64,000 nucleotides of DNA from Chitinophaga sp. YR573 (lineage in GTDB: Bacteria; Bacteroidota; Bacteroidia; Chitinophagales; Chitinophagaceae). The position numbers were made by a program, and so were the translations under genes. Positions 46,157-54,989 of this stretch are shown piece after piece. The stretch is from positions 2,063,199 to 2,127,198 of the forward strand of contig NZ_FOJF01000001.1 in the NCBI RefSeq assembly GCF_900110995.1, written 5' to 3'. Position 1 is the stretch's first letter, and every line of letters starts with the position of its first letter. A model generated the notes under the pieces. That model had not been told where the DNA came from. It saw nothing but the letters and a program-made list of their open reading frames with translations, and did not search any database.

Positions 46157-48049
46157 TTACTGGTTAGGGTTTTTAATAAGCTTGGGATTATTACTGAGGA
46201 TATCAGAGCCTATCTGGGAATAATAGTTTCCCAGCTTAAAGCGATGTGCCGCAGTAACATTCGATGGCTTCACAATTTTATATACCCATTTGCCATCATT
46301 GGCATTCCCCGGATTATAGATTTTATATGGCCATAGCCCGTATATCATTGTATTTACCTTGTCGGCTTTACCAATGTTAGTGACAAGATCAGCAGCGCTG
46401 ATCGTCTCTCCGTTCCATACTTTATGCGCCAGTCGCCAGCGTTTGTTATCAAACAGCTCATGTCCTTCAAAGGCCAGCTCAACTCTTCTTTCATGTACAA
46501 TTCTGTCGAAAGTAATAGTGCCAAGTGGTATTGTAAATCCCGCCCTTTCACGTACCTGGTTTATATAAGTAGCGGCAACATCATTCTGCCCCAGTTCAAA
46601 AGCAGCTTCCGCAGCATTCAGTAATACCTCTGCATAACGGTAACGTACCCACCATACTTCACTTCTTGTTCCTATCTGTCCGGAACCTACTGTCTGGTCC
46701 ATAAACTTGCGAACGTAGAACCCGGTCTGGGCACTGAATTGCAGTCCGTCTACAGGGCCATCTGCTCCTACTACCTGCGAGCTTTTAGGAGCACCGGCAA
46801 CCGGAATACTATCCTGATCTCCGAAGTTATCTCCGGTAATAATATTATACTGACCGTTTTTCCAGTACATCACTCCTGCCCATATGTCCAGCGGTACACC
46901 TTTGAATTTAGTACCGGGCAAAATGATGGTACCACCCAGGCGAGCATCCCTACCGGCAAAAATATCCAGCGGATTATCATAGTATACATAATCACTGCCT
47001 GTATTGGTAACAAAAGGACTGTAAGTATTATCCAGTTTCTCATACAACTGTGCCAGGTTCAGGGAAGGATTCACCCTGCCACCCTGTTGTTCTTCTGCGG
47101 AAGACCAGGGCTGATTATTCAATGTCCAGTCTTCTACTTTCCCGCTCTTCAGTTTAAAATCCTGTGCAAAAATCACTTCAGGATTATTCGATTTATCATA
47201 AAACAGTGAAGCAAAGTTGTCCTGCAGGTCCTCTGTTTTCTTTTTATACAGGGAATACCTTCCACTGCTGATAATTTCCTGCGCAGCGGCTAACGCCTTG
47301 GTATAATAAGCAGTAGATTTATCCGCAGAAATACCTACTTCCCCGCCTGCTAAACTAACCGTTGGCGTATTCACTCCATATTTAGAAATAGAGGCGGCAT
47401 ACAAGGCGGCACGTGCCTGCATGGCCAATGCAACTCCTTTGGTAGCTCTTGATTTAATACTGGCATCATCAGGAAGAATGGCCTTGATAGTATCCATTTC
47501 AGCGATCACAAAATCATAGATATCAGATTCTTTTGCCCTGGCATGTTGCAGATAGGTAGGATCTCCGCTGAAGTTATATTCCATAGGCTCCAGTATCAGA
47601 GGTACCCCTCCCATTCTCTTTACTTCTTCAAAGTAAAGCGCCGCACGTAAAAATCTTGCTTCTGATACAAAACGGTTCCGCACATCAGCAGATAACTGAT
47701 CCGCTGCCTGGCATTTCTGCACAAAAAGATTCAGGTCACGGAAGTAACCATAATCCCAGAGGTTCCACCAGTCATATGGATAATCCACCTGTTTGGTCCG
47801 CCAGTAGTTGCCAGCTTCAGAAGGAAAGCCTTCATCAAAATTGGTGAACTCTGCCCAGTTGGTGATGGTTTGTTGTTCCGGATAACGGTTATACAAATCA
47901 GCCAGTACAGACAGTGTTAAGTCTTCACTCTTCCATACGGCATCATCGGTAAGGATATCTTTGGGAGCAGTATTTAAAAAATCGGCATCCTTATTACACG
48001 CTAAAATGAATATAAGGAAGGATGATATGATTAGAATATGTTTTCTCAT
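46157..48049 (-). CDS. susD: SusD/RagB-family starch-binding-like outer-membrane lipoprotein
   Basis: The 630-aa protein has a lipoprotein signal (MRKHILIISSFLIFILAC, then NKDADFLNTAPKD). SusD features are present: LNTAPKDILTDDAVWKS, a TPR-like N-terminal part (FLRAALYFEEVKRMGGVPLI, ATKGVALAMQARAALYAA) and the C-terminal RYAEVLLNAAEAAFELG, INQVRERAGF and ERRVELAFEGHELFDNKRW. It caps the SusC transporter on the cell surface and binds glycans. ATG 48049 is chosen because it begins the signal peptide. It lies 19 bp after the SusC gene. Confidence 0.94.
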   Translation of the reverse strand: MRKHILIISSFLIFILACNKDADFLNTAPKDILTDDAVWKSEDLTLSVLADLYNRYPEQQTITNWAEFTNFDEGFPSEAGNYWRTKQVDYPYDWWNLWDYGYFRDLNLFVQKCQAADQLSADVRNRFVSEARFLRAALYFEEVKRMGGVPLILEPMEYNFSGDPTYLQHARAKESDIYDFVIAEMDTIKAILPDDASIKSRATKGVALAMQARAALYAASISKYGVNTPTVSLAGGEVGISADKSTAYYTKALAAAQEIISSGRYSLYKKKTEDLQDNFASLFYDKSNNPEVIFAQDFKLKSGKVEDWTLNNQPWSSAEEQQGGRVNPSLNLAQLYEKLDNTYSPFVTNTGSDYVYYDNPLDIFAGRDARLGGTIILPGTKFKGVPLDIWAGVMYWKNGQYNIITGDNFGDQDSIPVAGAPKSSQVVGADGPVDGLQFSAQTGFYVRKFMDQTVGSGQIGTRSEVWWVRYRYAEVLLNAAEAAFELGQNDVAATYINQVRERAGFTIPLGTITFDRIVHERRVELAFEGHELFDNKRWRLAHKVWNGETISAADLVTNIGKADKVNTMIYGLWPYKIYNPGNANDGKWVYKIVKPSNVTAAHRFKLGNYYSQIGSDILSNNPKLIKNPNQ

Positions 48050-48068
48050 TATCTCTGTAATTAAAAAA

Positions 48069-51000
48069 TCAAAACGAAAGTTCAAAACCCACATTTACAT
48101 ATTTACTCTGCGGATATGTAAGACCGTTATCATCGGTGATCTCTGCATCAATACCAACATTATGCATATTGTCCAGAGAGAACAGGTTATAACCGTTAAT
48201 ATAGAAACGGGCCTTTTCTATCTTTGCCTTGGCGAGAATGTTTTTAGGCACAGTATAACCCAGTTCCAGTGTCCTTGCACGCAGATAGTGTACATTGATT
48301 AACCAGAAGGTAGAATTGTTACCGTAGTTGCTATGTCCACCATTATTAAAACGCAATGCAGGATATTTACCAGGAATCCATTTGCTGTTTAAATCAAAAG
48401 GATCTTCTCTGTGCCAGCGGTCTTTATAAATATCCGCCAACAGGTTACCTCCATTCTGATAAGGGTTCCTCAGTTCATAATTGCGGTTAAAGGAATAACC
48501 GGAGCCACCGGAGAAATCTGCACGTGCATCAAATCCATGCCAGGAAACAGCGAGGTTAATACCAAAATTGATGATAGGGTTTCTGCCGGTACCATAACCG
48601 ATAGGCCGCTGGTCCAGGTCATTAATGATCCCGTCATTGTTCTGATCTTTATAGATCAGGTCTCCCGGTAATAATGTTTTATTACCTGATCCGTCAATAT
48701 TTACTTTATAGTTATTGATTTGCTCCTGTGACTGGAATTGGCCATTTACTTCATACCCCCAGAAGGTATTGCTGTAACGTTCTTCCACAGAATTACGGTA
48801 ATGGTCCAGAGAGTTATTGTAAACAGGTTTATAAGTGTGTAAACTCTTTGCACGTGCATAAGAGACGTTACCACCTATATTGAACTTCACATCATTCACT
48901 TTGCCGCTATAAGCCAGTGATGCTTCCGCACCGGATACCTGGTCACTGTTCACATTCTCTGATGGCAGGGAATAACCTAATTCACTAGGCACCAGGATAT
49001 CATATTTAGCACCCAGTAATCCCGTTCTTTTCCTATTGAAATAATCAACCGTACCTGTTACTTTATTATGGAGAATACCAAAGTCTGCACCTATATCCAG
49101 GGTTTTACTGATAAACCAGGAAATATTCCTGATAGGTACACCTTTGTTGCTGGAACCTATTACAGCCTTACCATCCAGTATCACGGTAGAGGCATTATAA
49201 TTATATCCTGATAAGTAATCATAAGCGCCAATTCCTACATCATCATCTCCCAGCTTACCATAAGAAGCCCTTAGTTTCAGATCACTCAATGTATTGCGGC
49301 CTATCAGAGACTGCACAAATTTCTCTTCTGTAACTCTCCATCCACCGGATACAGCAGGGAAAGTTCCCCATCTGTTATCGGGAGAAAATTTCCACGATGC
49401 ATCCCTTCTCGCAGATACTTCAAGAAAATATTTATTGGCATAATTATAATTGACGCGGCCGATATACCCTAAACGGGCTTCTGTATTATCAGCATCATTA
49501 TAAGTATCCATCGTAGAGAAATAGATCAGAGGGAGATCATTGGTAGTAGGTACAGAGTGTACATAAGAACTCAAATCCCTTCTCTTGATTCTTTCCGCTA
49601 CAACAGTAGCGCCTATAGTATGTACACCAAATACCCGGTTGTAATTGAGTTGTACCTGAATAGTAGGAGACAGGATAGTACGGTTACGCCTTTCCCTGTA
49701 TGGATTGGAACTACCGCCTGTTATTTTATAACTGCTGTCTGAAGGATTGTACGTATACACATCATAGGTATACTCATGTCCGTTCATGATCTCATTCGCA
49801 TAATAATAAGAGAAGAGTCCACGGGCTGTTAATCCTTTCAGCGGGAACTGGTACTCTGCGGTAAGATTGGTTTGCAGTACACGCCAGTCGCTACGCCAGT
49901 AACCAGACAGCTTCTTATTCTGCAATGCCCAGTTTTCATTATTATGACCTATATCATTGGGATAGGTAGGGTTATCGTTTGCATATGGACGTTCTATCGG
50001 TGTATTACGCAGTATCGCAAAGCGGGCCTCCCAGTAATCATCTCCACCGGGTACACCAGGTTGGTCCCTCGTTTCAATACGTCCGTTGATCTGTGCACCT
50101 ATCTTAAAATTGTCGGACACGCGTGCTTCTACGTTACTCTGTATATTAGTACGTTCAAAAGTAAATTCCCTTCCCAGTACAGAATATTGTTTCAGATGAG
50201 TAGCAGAAACGTAGTAATTGATCCTGTCGGAACCACCGCTGAAGTTCAGGTTCATCTGGGTAAGTGGTGCATTCTTTTTTACAATGAATTTGTACCAGTC
50301 GAAACTCTTATAACCAGGATCAGTGCCCTTCTTCCATTTATCTATTTCTTCCGGTGTAATAGCTGTATGACCATACTGGTTCATTTCCGCATCTGCTTTC
50401 CCCAGCATCCACTCGTAAGCATTCGTTGTTTTAGGGAAACGCGTCCAGTTCTGCCATCCCCTGTACATATTTATATTGATGGTATTACGACTGCCTAATT
50501 TACCGCGCTTGGTAGTTACCACAACTACCCCATTCGCGGCTCTTAATCCATAAATAGCAGCAGAGGCATCTTTCAGTACAGTGATACTTTCAATATCATT
50601 GGGTGCGATATTATTGAACTGTCCTTCGTCCTGCTGAATACCATCTATTACATACAGCGGGTTACCCATGTTACGGATCTGTATAGACGCACTGGCACCC
50701 GGGCGACCATCAGACAAACGGAATGATACACCGGCAATCTTACCAGCCAGTCCTGCACTCACTGTACCACCGGCATGAACACTGCCAATGTCTGTGCTGT
50801 TTACAGAAGCAATAGCGCCGGTCAGCGATTCCTTTTTCTGCGCACCATATCCTACTACTACAACATCGTTCAGCGAAGTAGAGGATAGTTCCATTACTAC
50901 ATTGATGATATTCTTTCCATTGATCTCCACCTCTTTGGTGTTGAAGCCCACATAACTGAATACCAGTGTCCCGGTATATTCCGGGATGTTAAAGCCATAA

Positions 51001-51494
51001 CTGCCCGTGGCATCTGTTGTAGCACCGGCCGTGCTGCCTTTTAATTTTACACTTACACCCGGTAAAGGCACGCCTTTATCATCGCTGACTACACCGGATA
51101 TCCGGACCGCCATAAAACCCTCTGCGGGCTCGCGTAATCGATTAAGTATAATCTGCCGGCCAGACAACTGATAGTTCAGTTTAAGGGGCGCTAAAAGGTC
51201 GTCCAGCACCTTCCCCAGTGGCTGGTCCTTCACCTGTACATTCACCGTTCCGGAAGAACTGACCAGAGAAGAGATATAAATGAATTTAACATCAACGAGT
51301 TGCTCTATCTGTGATAATACTCTGGCAACCGTTTGTTGCTTTGCATCCAGTGATATTTTTTGTTTGAAGATTTCCTGAGCATCACTGTTTTTGGCAAAAG
51401 CAATTGTACTTAATAACGTGGCAAATAGAAGCTGGTATACGCTTATCCGCATGACTAGAAGGATTAAATCATGGATTCGTAATCTTTTTTTCAT
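48069..51494 (-). CDS. susC: SusC/RagA TonB-dependent receptor with STN signalling domain
   Basis: The 1141-aa protein has a signal peptide (MKKRLRIHDLILLVMRISVYQLL to about residue 40). An STN domain (~40-125: ISLDAKQQTVARVLSQIE, VQVKDQPLGKVLDDLL), a carboxypeptidase-regulatory-like domain (ISGVVSDDKGVPLPGVSVKLKG), the plug (VVVGYGAQKKESLTGAI, NPLYVIDGIQ, SITVLKDASAAIYG) and a beta-barrel ending in VNVGFELSF follow. The STN domain passes an occupancy signal to a FecR anti-sigma factor, whose gene is next upstream. It imports oligosaccharides with SusD. ATG 51494 is chosen for the signal peptide. Confidence 0.95.
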   Translation of the reverse strand: MKKRLRIHDLILLVMRISVYQLLFATLLSTIAFAKNSDAQEIFKQKISLDAKQQTVARVLSQIEQLVDVKFIYISSLVSSSGTVNVQVKDQPLGKVLDDLLAPLKLNYQLSGRQIILNRLREPAEGFMAVRISGVVSDDKGVPLPGVSVKLKGSTAGATTDATGSYGFNIPEYTGTLVFSYVGFNTKEVEINGKNIINVVMELSSTSLNDVVVVGYGAQKKESLTGAIASVNSTDIGSVHAGGTVSAGLAGKIAGVSFRLSDGRPGASASIQIRNMGNPLYVIDGIQQDEGQFNNIAPNDIESITVLKDASAAIYGLRAANGVVVVTTKRGKLGSRNTININMYRGWQNWTRFPKTTNAYEWMLGKADAEMNQYGHTAITPEEIDKWKKGTDPGYKSFDWYKFIVKKNAPLTQMNLNFSGGSDRINYYVSATHLKQYSVLGREFTFERTNIQSNVEARVSDNFKIGAQINGRIETRDQPGVPGGDDYWEARFAILRNTPIERPYANDNPTYPNDIGHNNENWALQNKKLSGYWRSDWRVLQTNLTAEYQFPLKGLTARGLFSYYYANEIMNGHEYTYDVYTYNPSDSSYKITGGSSNPYRERRNRTILSPTIQVQLNYNRVFGVHTIGATVVAERIKRRDLSSYVHSVPTTNDLPLIYFSTMDTYNDADNTEARLGYIGRVNYNYANKYFLEVSARRDASWKFSPDNRWGTFPAVSGGWRVTEEKFVQSLIGRNTLSDLKLRASYGKLGDDDVGIGAYDYLSGYNYNASTVILDGKAVIGSSNKGVPIRNISWFISKTLDIGADFGILHNKVTGTVDYFNRKRTGLLGAKYDILVPSELGYSLPSENVNSDQVSGAEASLAYSGKVNDVKFNIGGNVSYARAKSLHTYKPVYNNSLDHYRNSVEERYSNTFWGYEVNGQFQSQEQINNYKVNIDGSGNKTLLPGDLIYKDQNNDGIINDLDQRPIGYGTGRNPIINFGINLAVSWHGFDARADFSGGSGYSFNRNYELRNPYQNGGNLLADIYKDRWHREDPFDLNSKWIPGKYPALRFNNGGHSNYGNNSTFWLINVHYLRARTLELGYTVPKNILAKAKIEKARFYINGYNLFSLDNMHNVGIDAEITDDNGLTYPQSKYVNVGFELSF

Positions 51495-51586
51495 AACTTG
51501 GATTGTGTTCCTATTTAATAGTGGGAAATAGAATGGCTGGCTTATCCCAGTGGAGCGGGTATAAGGCAACGTGTTTGAAGATCATT

Positions 51587-51621
51587 AGCCAGTGGTACGG
51601 CCATACCGCTGGCTTTTTTTC
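51587..51621 (+). terminator. Plus-strand terminator antisense to the susC leader
   Basis: An 11-bp stem with one G-U pair (51587-51597 with 51604-51614, arms starting agccag and ending ctggct) is followed by seven T on the plus strand. On the minus strand the U-run is missing, so it cannot end the fecR transcript. There is no plus-strand gene here; it would end an RNA running antisense to the start of susC. No convincing promoter was found. Confidence 0.6.
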
Positions 51622-51655
51622 ATTAAGTAATGGTTGTCATAATTGTAGCAGATGT

Positions 51656-52699
51656 TTAATTTTCAATAACGTTTTGATGGCATCCTTTGGCTGATATTTT
51701 TATATCGTTTCCTTCTATTATACAACTTGCTTCCAGCGCTTTACAGATCAGGCGGATCTTCTCATACAATGGCTCATCATACAGCGACGCGGTTAACCGG
51801 CAATCTGCCAGTAAAGCCTTATCATAAGTAATGTGTACACCATATGCCTGTTCTATCGTGTTCATCACACTATCTACAGGTGCGTCCATAAATACGAACG
51901 AGTACGTTTCAAGGGTAGCTGCAAGCGGTTTATGTTCCTGCAGCGATGTCACGTCTACCAACAGCGTACTCCGTGTTAAAATGGCCTGCTGATTGGCAGT
52001 GAGGATCACCTGTTCATCCTTTGATTGTACAGATACCGCTACTCTCCCTGTTTTCACCAGCAACTCCACCAGGCTGTCTTCCTCATATGCTTTCACCGCA
52101 AAGCTGGTCCCCAGTACATCAATGATCATCTCATTGGCATACACTACAAAGGGCTGTTTCGCATCCCGGTAAATCTCAAAAAAGGCAGCCCCGGACAGGA
52201 ATACCTTTCTGTGACAACCATGGCTGAAACAAGCCGGGTAACTCAGGCGGGCTCCCGGTTGCAGCAATACAGAACTCCCGTCGGGCAGGCTCACGGCCAT
52301 CGGCTTTTTACCCTCATTCACTACTTCTACAGGATGTTCCACCTTAGCCTTTTGCAACAGTTGCCTGTAAACAAAGTCCTTTTTATGGGATTGTTGCGGT
52401 ACCAGCCACCATAGTGTCGCCAATGCAGAAATGGTAACTGCTGCCGCCCAGTACCAGCGGGTAACAGGTTTCCTTCTGATATTATTCCATATCTCTGCGC
52501 TCACCTCTTCCTTCAATGTAAAGGCCGGTAAGCTGCTGGCAGCTGTAATGATCGCTCTTGCCTCCAACATGGCAGCTCTTTTTTCCGGGTATTGTTCTTC
52601 AACAGTTTTCCAGAAATCTGCCTGTTCTCCGCGCTGTATCCATGCTACAAAAGAATCATTACAAACAAAATCTGCTGTGTCATATACAGAATAATCCAT
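51656..52699 (-). CDS. FecR-family anti-sigma factor
   Basis: The 347-aa protein has a short cytoplasmic N-terminal part (MDYSVYDTADFVCNDSFVAWIQRG), a membrane helix (~90-106, RWYWAAAVTISALATLWWL), a FecR domain (MAVSLPDGSSVLLQPGARLSYP, VFLSGAAFFEI, VVYANEMIIDVLGTSFAVKAY) and a C-terminal DUF4974-like domain (YSFVFMDAPVDSVMNTIEQAYGVHI). It holds the ECF sigma factor until SusC signals through its STN domain. ATG 52699 is preferred to the longer frame (52774), which would overlap the sigma gene. Confidence 0.92.
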   Translation of the reverse strand: MDYSVYDTADFVCNDSFVAWIQRGEQADFWKTVEEQYPEKRAAMLEARAIITAASSLPAFTLKEEVSAEIWNNIRRKPVTRWYWAAAVTISALATLWWLVPQQSHKKDFVYRQLLQKAKVEHPVEVVNEGKKPMAVSLPDGSSVLLQPGARLSYPACFSHGCHRKVFLSGAAFFEIYRDAKQPFVVYANEMIIDVLGTSFAVKAYEEDSLVELLVKTGRVAVSVQSKDEQVILTANQQAILTRSTLLVDVTSLQEHKPLAATLETYSFVFMDAPVDSVMNTIEQAYGVHITYDKALLADCRLTASLYDEPLYEKIRLICKALEASCIIEGNDIKISAKGCHQNVIEN

Positions 52700-52760
52700 A
52701 GCTATTATTATACTAAAGACAGTGAATGATAAATTTAACTCACCTGGAAGGAAATATTTT

Positions 52761-53309
52761 TTACCACAACTCACGCAGCTTCACCACGGCCCGTTGTACC
52801 AGGTTTCGTACAGACTGCTCATTGATTTGTAATATCCCGGCAATCTCTTCCCAGCTGAAGTTATCATAAAAGCGCAGTCGTATTACTTCCTGCTGCCTGG
52901 CGGGTAACAGGCTCATTAATTTCTGCAGATGCTGTTGCTGTAATATATCTTCCTCTCCCTGGATCTTTAAAGTTTCCGCAGATTCTGTTTGAAGGGGATA
53001 AAGATCTTCCGGTACTTGTTTGATATCAGAGAGCCGGTGCAGCTTACGACGTAGAGAACGGAATAAATAATATTTGACAGAGGTAGTTGCTGATAGATTT
53101 TTTCGTGTACGCCACAGGTCTGAAAACAGGTCCTGCATAGCATCCTGTACCAGCGCCGCATCAGCAGCCAGGTGATATCCATAGTTATAGAGCGTACCGG
53201 AAAACTGATGGTAAATGTCACTGAAAGCCTGTTCACTCCCTTTCCTGAATGCATTCCATAGTTCCTGCTCTTCGTTGGTTATTTGATTGATATTTTCGGA
53301 GCCCGCCAA
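52761..53309 (-). CDS. ECF RNA polymerase sigma factor (FecI-like, TTG start)
   Basis: The 182-aa protein has sigma region 2 (FRKGSEQAFSDIYHQF, LVQDAMQDLFSDLWRTR) and region 4 (LLPARQQEVIRLRFYDNFSWEEIAGIL, QSVRNLVQRAVVKLREL). There is no ATG in the open frame before region 2; the best start is TTG at 53309 (M-AGSENINQ). It drives the FecR-SusC-SusD-DUF3823-GH43 genes downstream. Its leader contains a terminator hairpin (53403-53424) that could attenuate it. Confidence 0.92.
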   Translation of the reverse strand: MAGSENINQITNEEQELWNAFRKGSEQAFSDIYHQFSGTLYNYGYHLAADAALVQDAMQDLFSDLWRTRKNLSATTSVKYYLFRSLRRKLHRLSDIKQVPEDLYPLQTESAETLKIQGEEDILQQQHLQKLMSLLPARQQEVIRLRFYDNFSWEEIAGILQINEQSVRNLVQRAVVKLRELW

Positions 53310-53394
53310 ATTACCTGGTTTAAAGTACGGCCCGCCATTAGAGACAGACCAGAAGCTCTAAACTACAAACTTAAATGATCTGGAAGGTAGCAAA

Positions 53395-53464
53395 ATAAAA
53401 AGGGGCCTGATGAAAATCAGGCCCTCCCCAAATTAACCATTAAAAAAACTCATTTGAATTTTGC
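53395..53464 (-). ncRNA. Candidate short RNA or attenuated leader upstream of the sigma gene
   Basis: On the minus strand a TACTTTTG element (complement of 53471-53478) fits the -7 consensus TAnnTTTG. About 55 nt later is a hairpin, gggcctgat/atcaggccc (53403-53411 with 53416-53424, GAAA/TTTC loop), followed by five U. Between them is a six-codon frame, M-S-F-F-N-G (53453-53433), which looks like a leader peptide. The unit could be a sRNA or a transcription attenuator for the sigma gene that follows. No clear -33 box was seen. Confidence 0.4.
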
Positions 53465-53548
53465 TTACACCAAAAGTAAAACGAATCCTTTTGTTATCTG
53501 TTAACTATAAGTTAATGAAAATAAATTCTTTGGGTTGGAGGGAGGGCA

Positions 53549-53580
53549 AAAAAAAGGCCCCCGCAATGAGTTGCAGGGGC
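53549..53580 (-). terminator. Minus-strand terminator in the sigma / YafY intergenic region
   Basis: The arms gcccc-c-gcaa (53557-53566) and ttgc-a-ggggc (53571-53580) pair with one mismatch around TGAG. An eight-A run (53548-53555) gives the minus-strand U-run. No minus-strand gene is visible between here and the YafY start at 53762, so the RNA it ends is unknown. Upstream on the minus strand are GGTTAAATGG and an AATATTTG box (around 53670), similar in layout to the unit at 53395-53478. Confidence 0.55.
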
Positions 53581-53761
53581 TTACCATTTAACCTATATTC
53601 TGTACTGTAGCATCTTGTTCTTAAATATTTTACAGAGCCTTCTTTTTCACCCTTTCAAAACCGCTGCTCTCAAATATTCTGTTGTATCTAAGACTTGCAC
53701 TTATAAGAGAAGTTTAATCCCTGCAGGAAATATTTTCATATTTATTCTAACTTGCTGCTGT

Positions 53762-54715
53762 ATGAACAGAATTGACCGTCTTTCTGCCATTCTCATTCAG
53801 CTGCAGGGCAAAAAAATAGTGAAAGCGGCTGAAATAGCAGATCGCTTTAATATCAGCCTCCGCACTGTTTACAGGGATGTTAAGGCCCTGCAGGAAGCCG
53901 GTGTGCCCGTAGGGGCAGAGGCCGGTACCGGTTATTACCTGGTGGAAGGATATCACCTGCCCCCCGTGATGTTCAGCAGGGAAGAGGCGGCAGCCCTGCT
54001 TACAGGCGAAAAACTGATGACTCACCTGAGTGATCATTCCAACCGCAAACAGTTCAGTAATGCCATGCAAAAGATAAAGGCGGTATTACGCGGCAGTGAA
54101 AAGGATTTCCTCGAATCTCTGGAAGATAATATAGCCATCGTCAGCAGACGCCCTCCCGTTGCCGATGAGTTTCCCAACCGTTTTATGAGTGATATCCAGC
54201 ACAGCCTGGGTAAACAGCTGGTGTTGCAGCTCGATTATTTCGCCTATCACAATGATACACTTACACAACGCGAAGTAGAACCTATTGGCATTGTCTTCAT
54301 GAGTGGCAGCTGGCACCTTATTGCCTGGTGCAGGCTGCGCAAGGGGTACCGCGACTTCCGCATGGACCGTATCAAAGGACTTATACTCACCGGTACTACC
54401 TACGATAAAACCCAACGCATTTCTCTGAAAGAGTACATGGATAAATACGGGGAAACAGACACACCCCGTCTGTCGATTAAGATAAAAGTATCACAGGCAG
54501 CAGCACGCCGCATAGGAGATAATAAATTCTTTTATGGCTTTACTGAAGAACGGGTAATAGGAGAATGTATTGAGATGAGCTTCCTCTTTCCCTGCTTATT
54601 CGCATTTGGACGCTGGCTGTTAACATGGGGGAACAATGTGGAGATTCTCTCGCCTGTTGAACTTACTACACAAATGAAACTACTTGTGTTAGAACTGAAA
54701 GAATATTATCTGTAA
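53762..54715 (+). CDS. YafY-type regulator: HTH plus WYL domain
   Basis: The 317-aa protein has an N-terminal winged helix (RIDRLSAILIQLQGKK, KAAEIADRFNISLRTVYRDVKALQEAGVPV, GTGYYLVEGYHLPPVMF) and a WYL domain (LQLDYFAYHNDTLTQREVEPIGIVFMSGSWHLIAWCRLRKGYRDFRMDRIKGL) followed by the usual C-terminal extension. WYL domains bind nucleic-acid or nucleotide-like ligands. These regulators often control a neighbouring gene; the palindrome at 54723 is a candidate site. ATG 53762 (MNRIDRL) is used because the 49 residues before it look non-coding. Confidence 0.92.
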   Translation: MNRIDRLSAILIQLQGKKIVKAAEIADRFNISLRTVYRDVKALQEAGVPVGAEAGTGYYLVEGYHLPPVMFSREEAAALLTGEKLMTHLSDHSNRKQFSNAMQKIKAVLRGSEKDFLESLEDNIAIVSRRPPVADEFPNRFMSDIQHSLGKQLVLQLDYFAYHNDTLTQREVEPIGIVFMSGSWHLIAWCRLRKGYRDFRMDRIKGLILTGTTYDKTQRISLKEYMDKYGETDTPRLSIKIKVSQAAARRIGDNKFFYGFTEERVIGECIEMSFLFPCLFAFGRWLLTWGNNVEILSPVELTTQMKLLVLELKEYYL

Positions 54716-54722
54716 AGTCTAC

Positions 54723-54738
54723 TGACATACTGTTGTCA
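54723..54738. promoter_or_regulatory. Candidate operator for the YafY-type regulator
   Basis: TGACATACTGTTGTCA has perfect half-sites TGACA/TGTCA with a 6-bp spacer. It begins 8 bp after the YafY stop and 26 bp before a 50-codon frame. The position suggests an operator in a promoter for a downstream gene that may have been lost or reduced. Confidence 0.45.
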
Positions 54739-54763
54739 TATCCCGGCGTTTTCTTTGTATTCT

Positions 54764-54916
54764 ATGAACAAGTATACCCGGCTTTTTTATTTAATAGTAC
54801 TGATAATATCCATTCATCAATTCAGTATAAAGCCCAAGGCTATAAGACATAAAATACAACAGGAAAAAGACAGTACACACAGGGTTCCTCACAACATGTC
54901 TTCATGTGGCAAATAA
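54764..54916 (+). CDS. Small ORF, 50 aa with hydrophobic N-terminus
   Basis: The frame from ATG 54764 to TAA 54914-54916 gives MNKYTRLFYLIVLIISIHQF and then a basic polar tail ending MSSCGK. The first 20 residues look like a signal or membrane helix. It follows the YafY gene and the palindrome. It may be a genuine small protein or the remnant of a deleted gene. The following 70 bp up to the rnc stop hold nothing recognisable. Confidence 0.35.
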   Translation: MNKYTRLFYLIVLIISIHQFSIKPKAIRHKIQQEKDSTHRVPHNMSSCGK

Positions 54917-54989
54917 CCGGCTAGTCTGAAAATACAGGAGGGTACAAAGAAATGGGGACATCAGTCAGAACTGACGCATATAAGGTAAG

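Noticed and set aside
49872-50498. 208-codon plus-strand frame opposite susC
   Set aside because: It is antisense to conserved SusC barrel sequence and has no recognisable motifs or start context.
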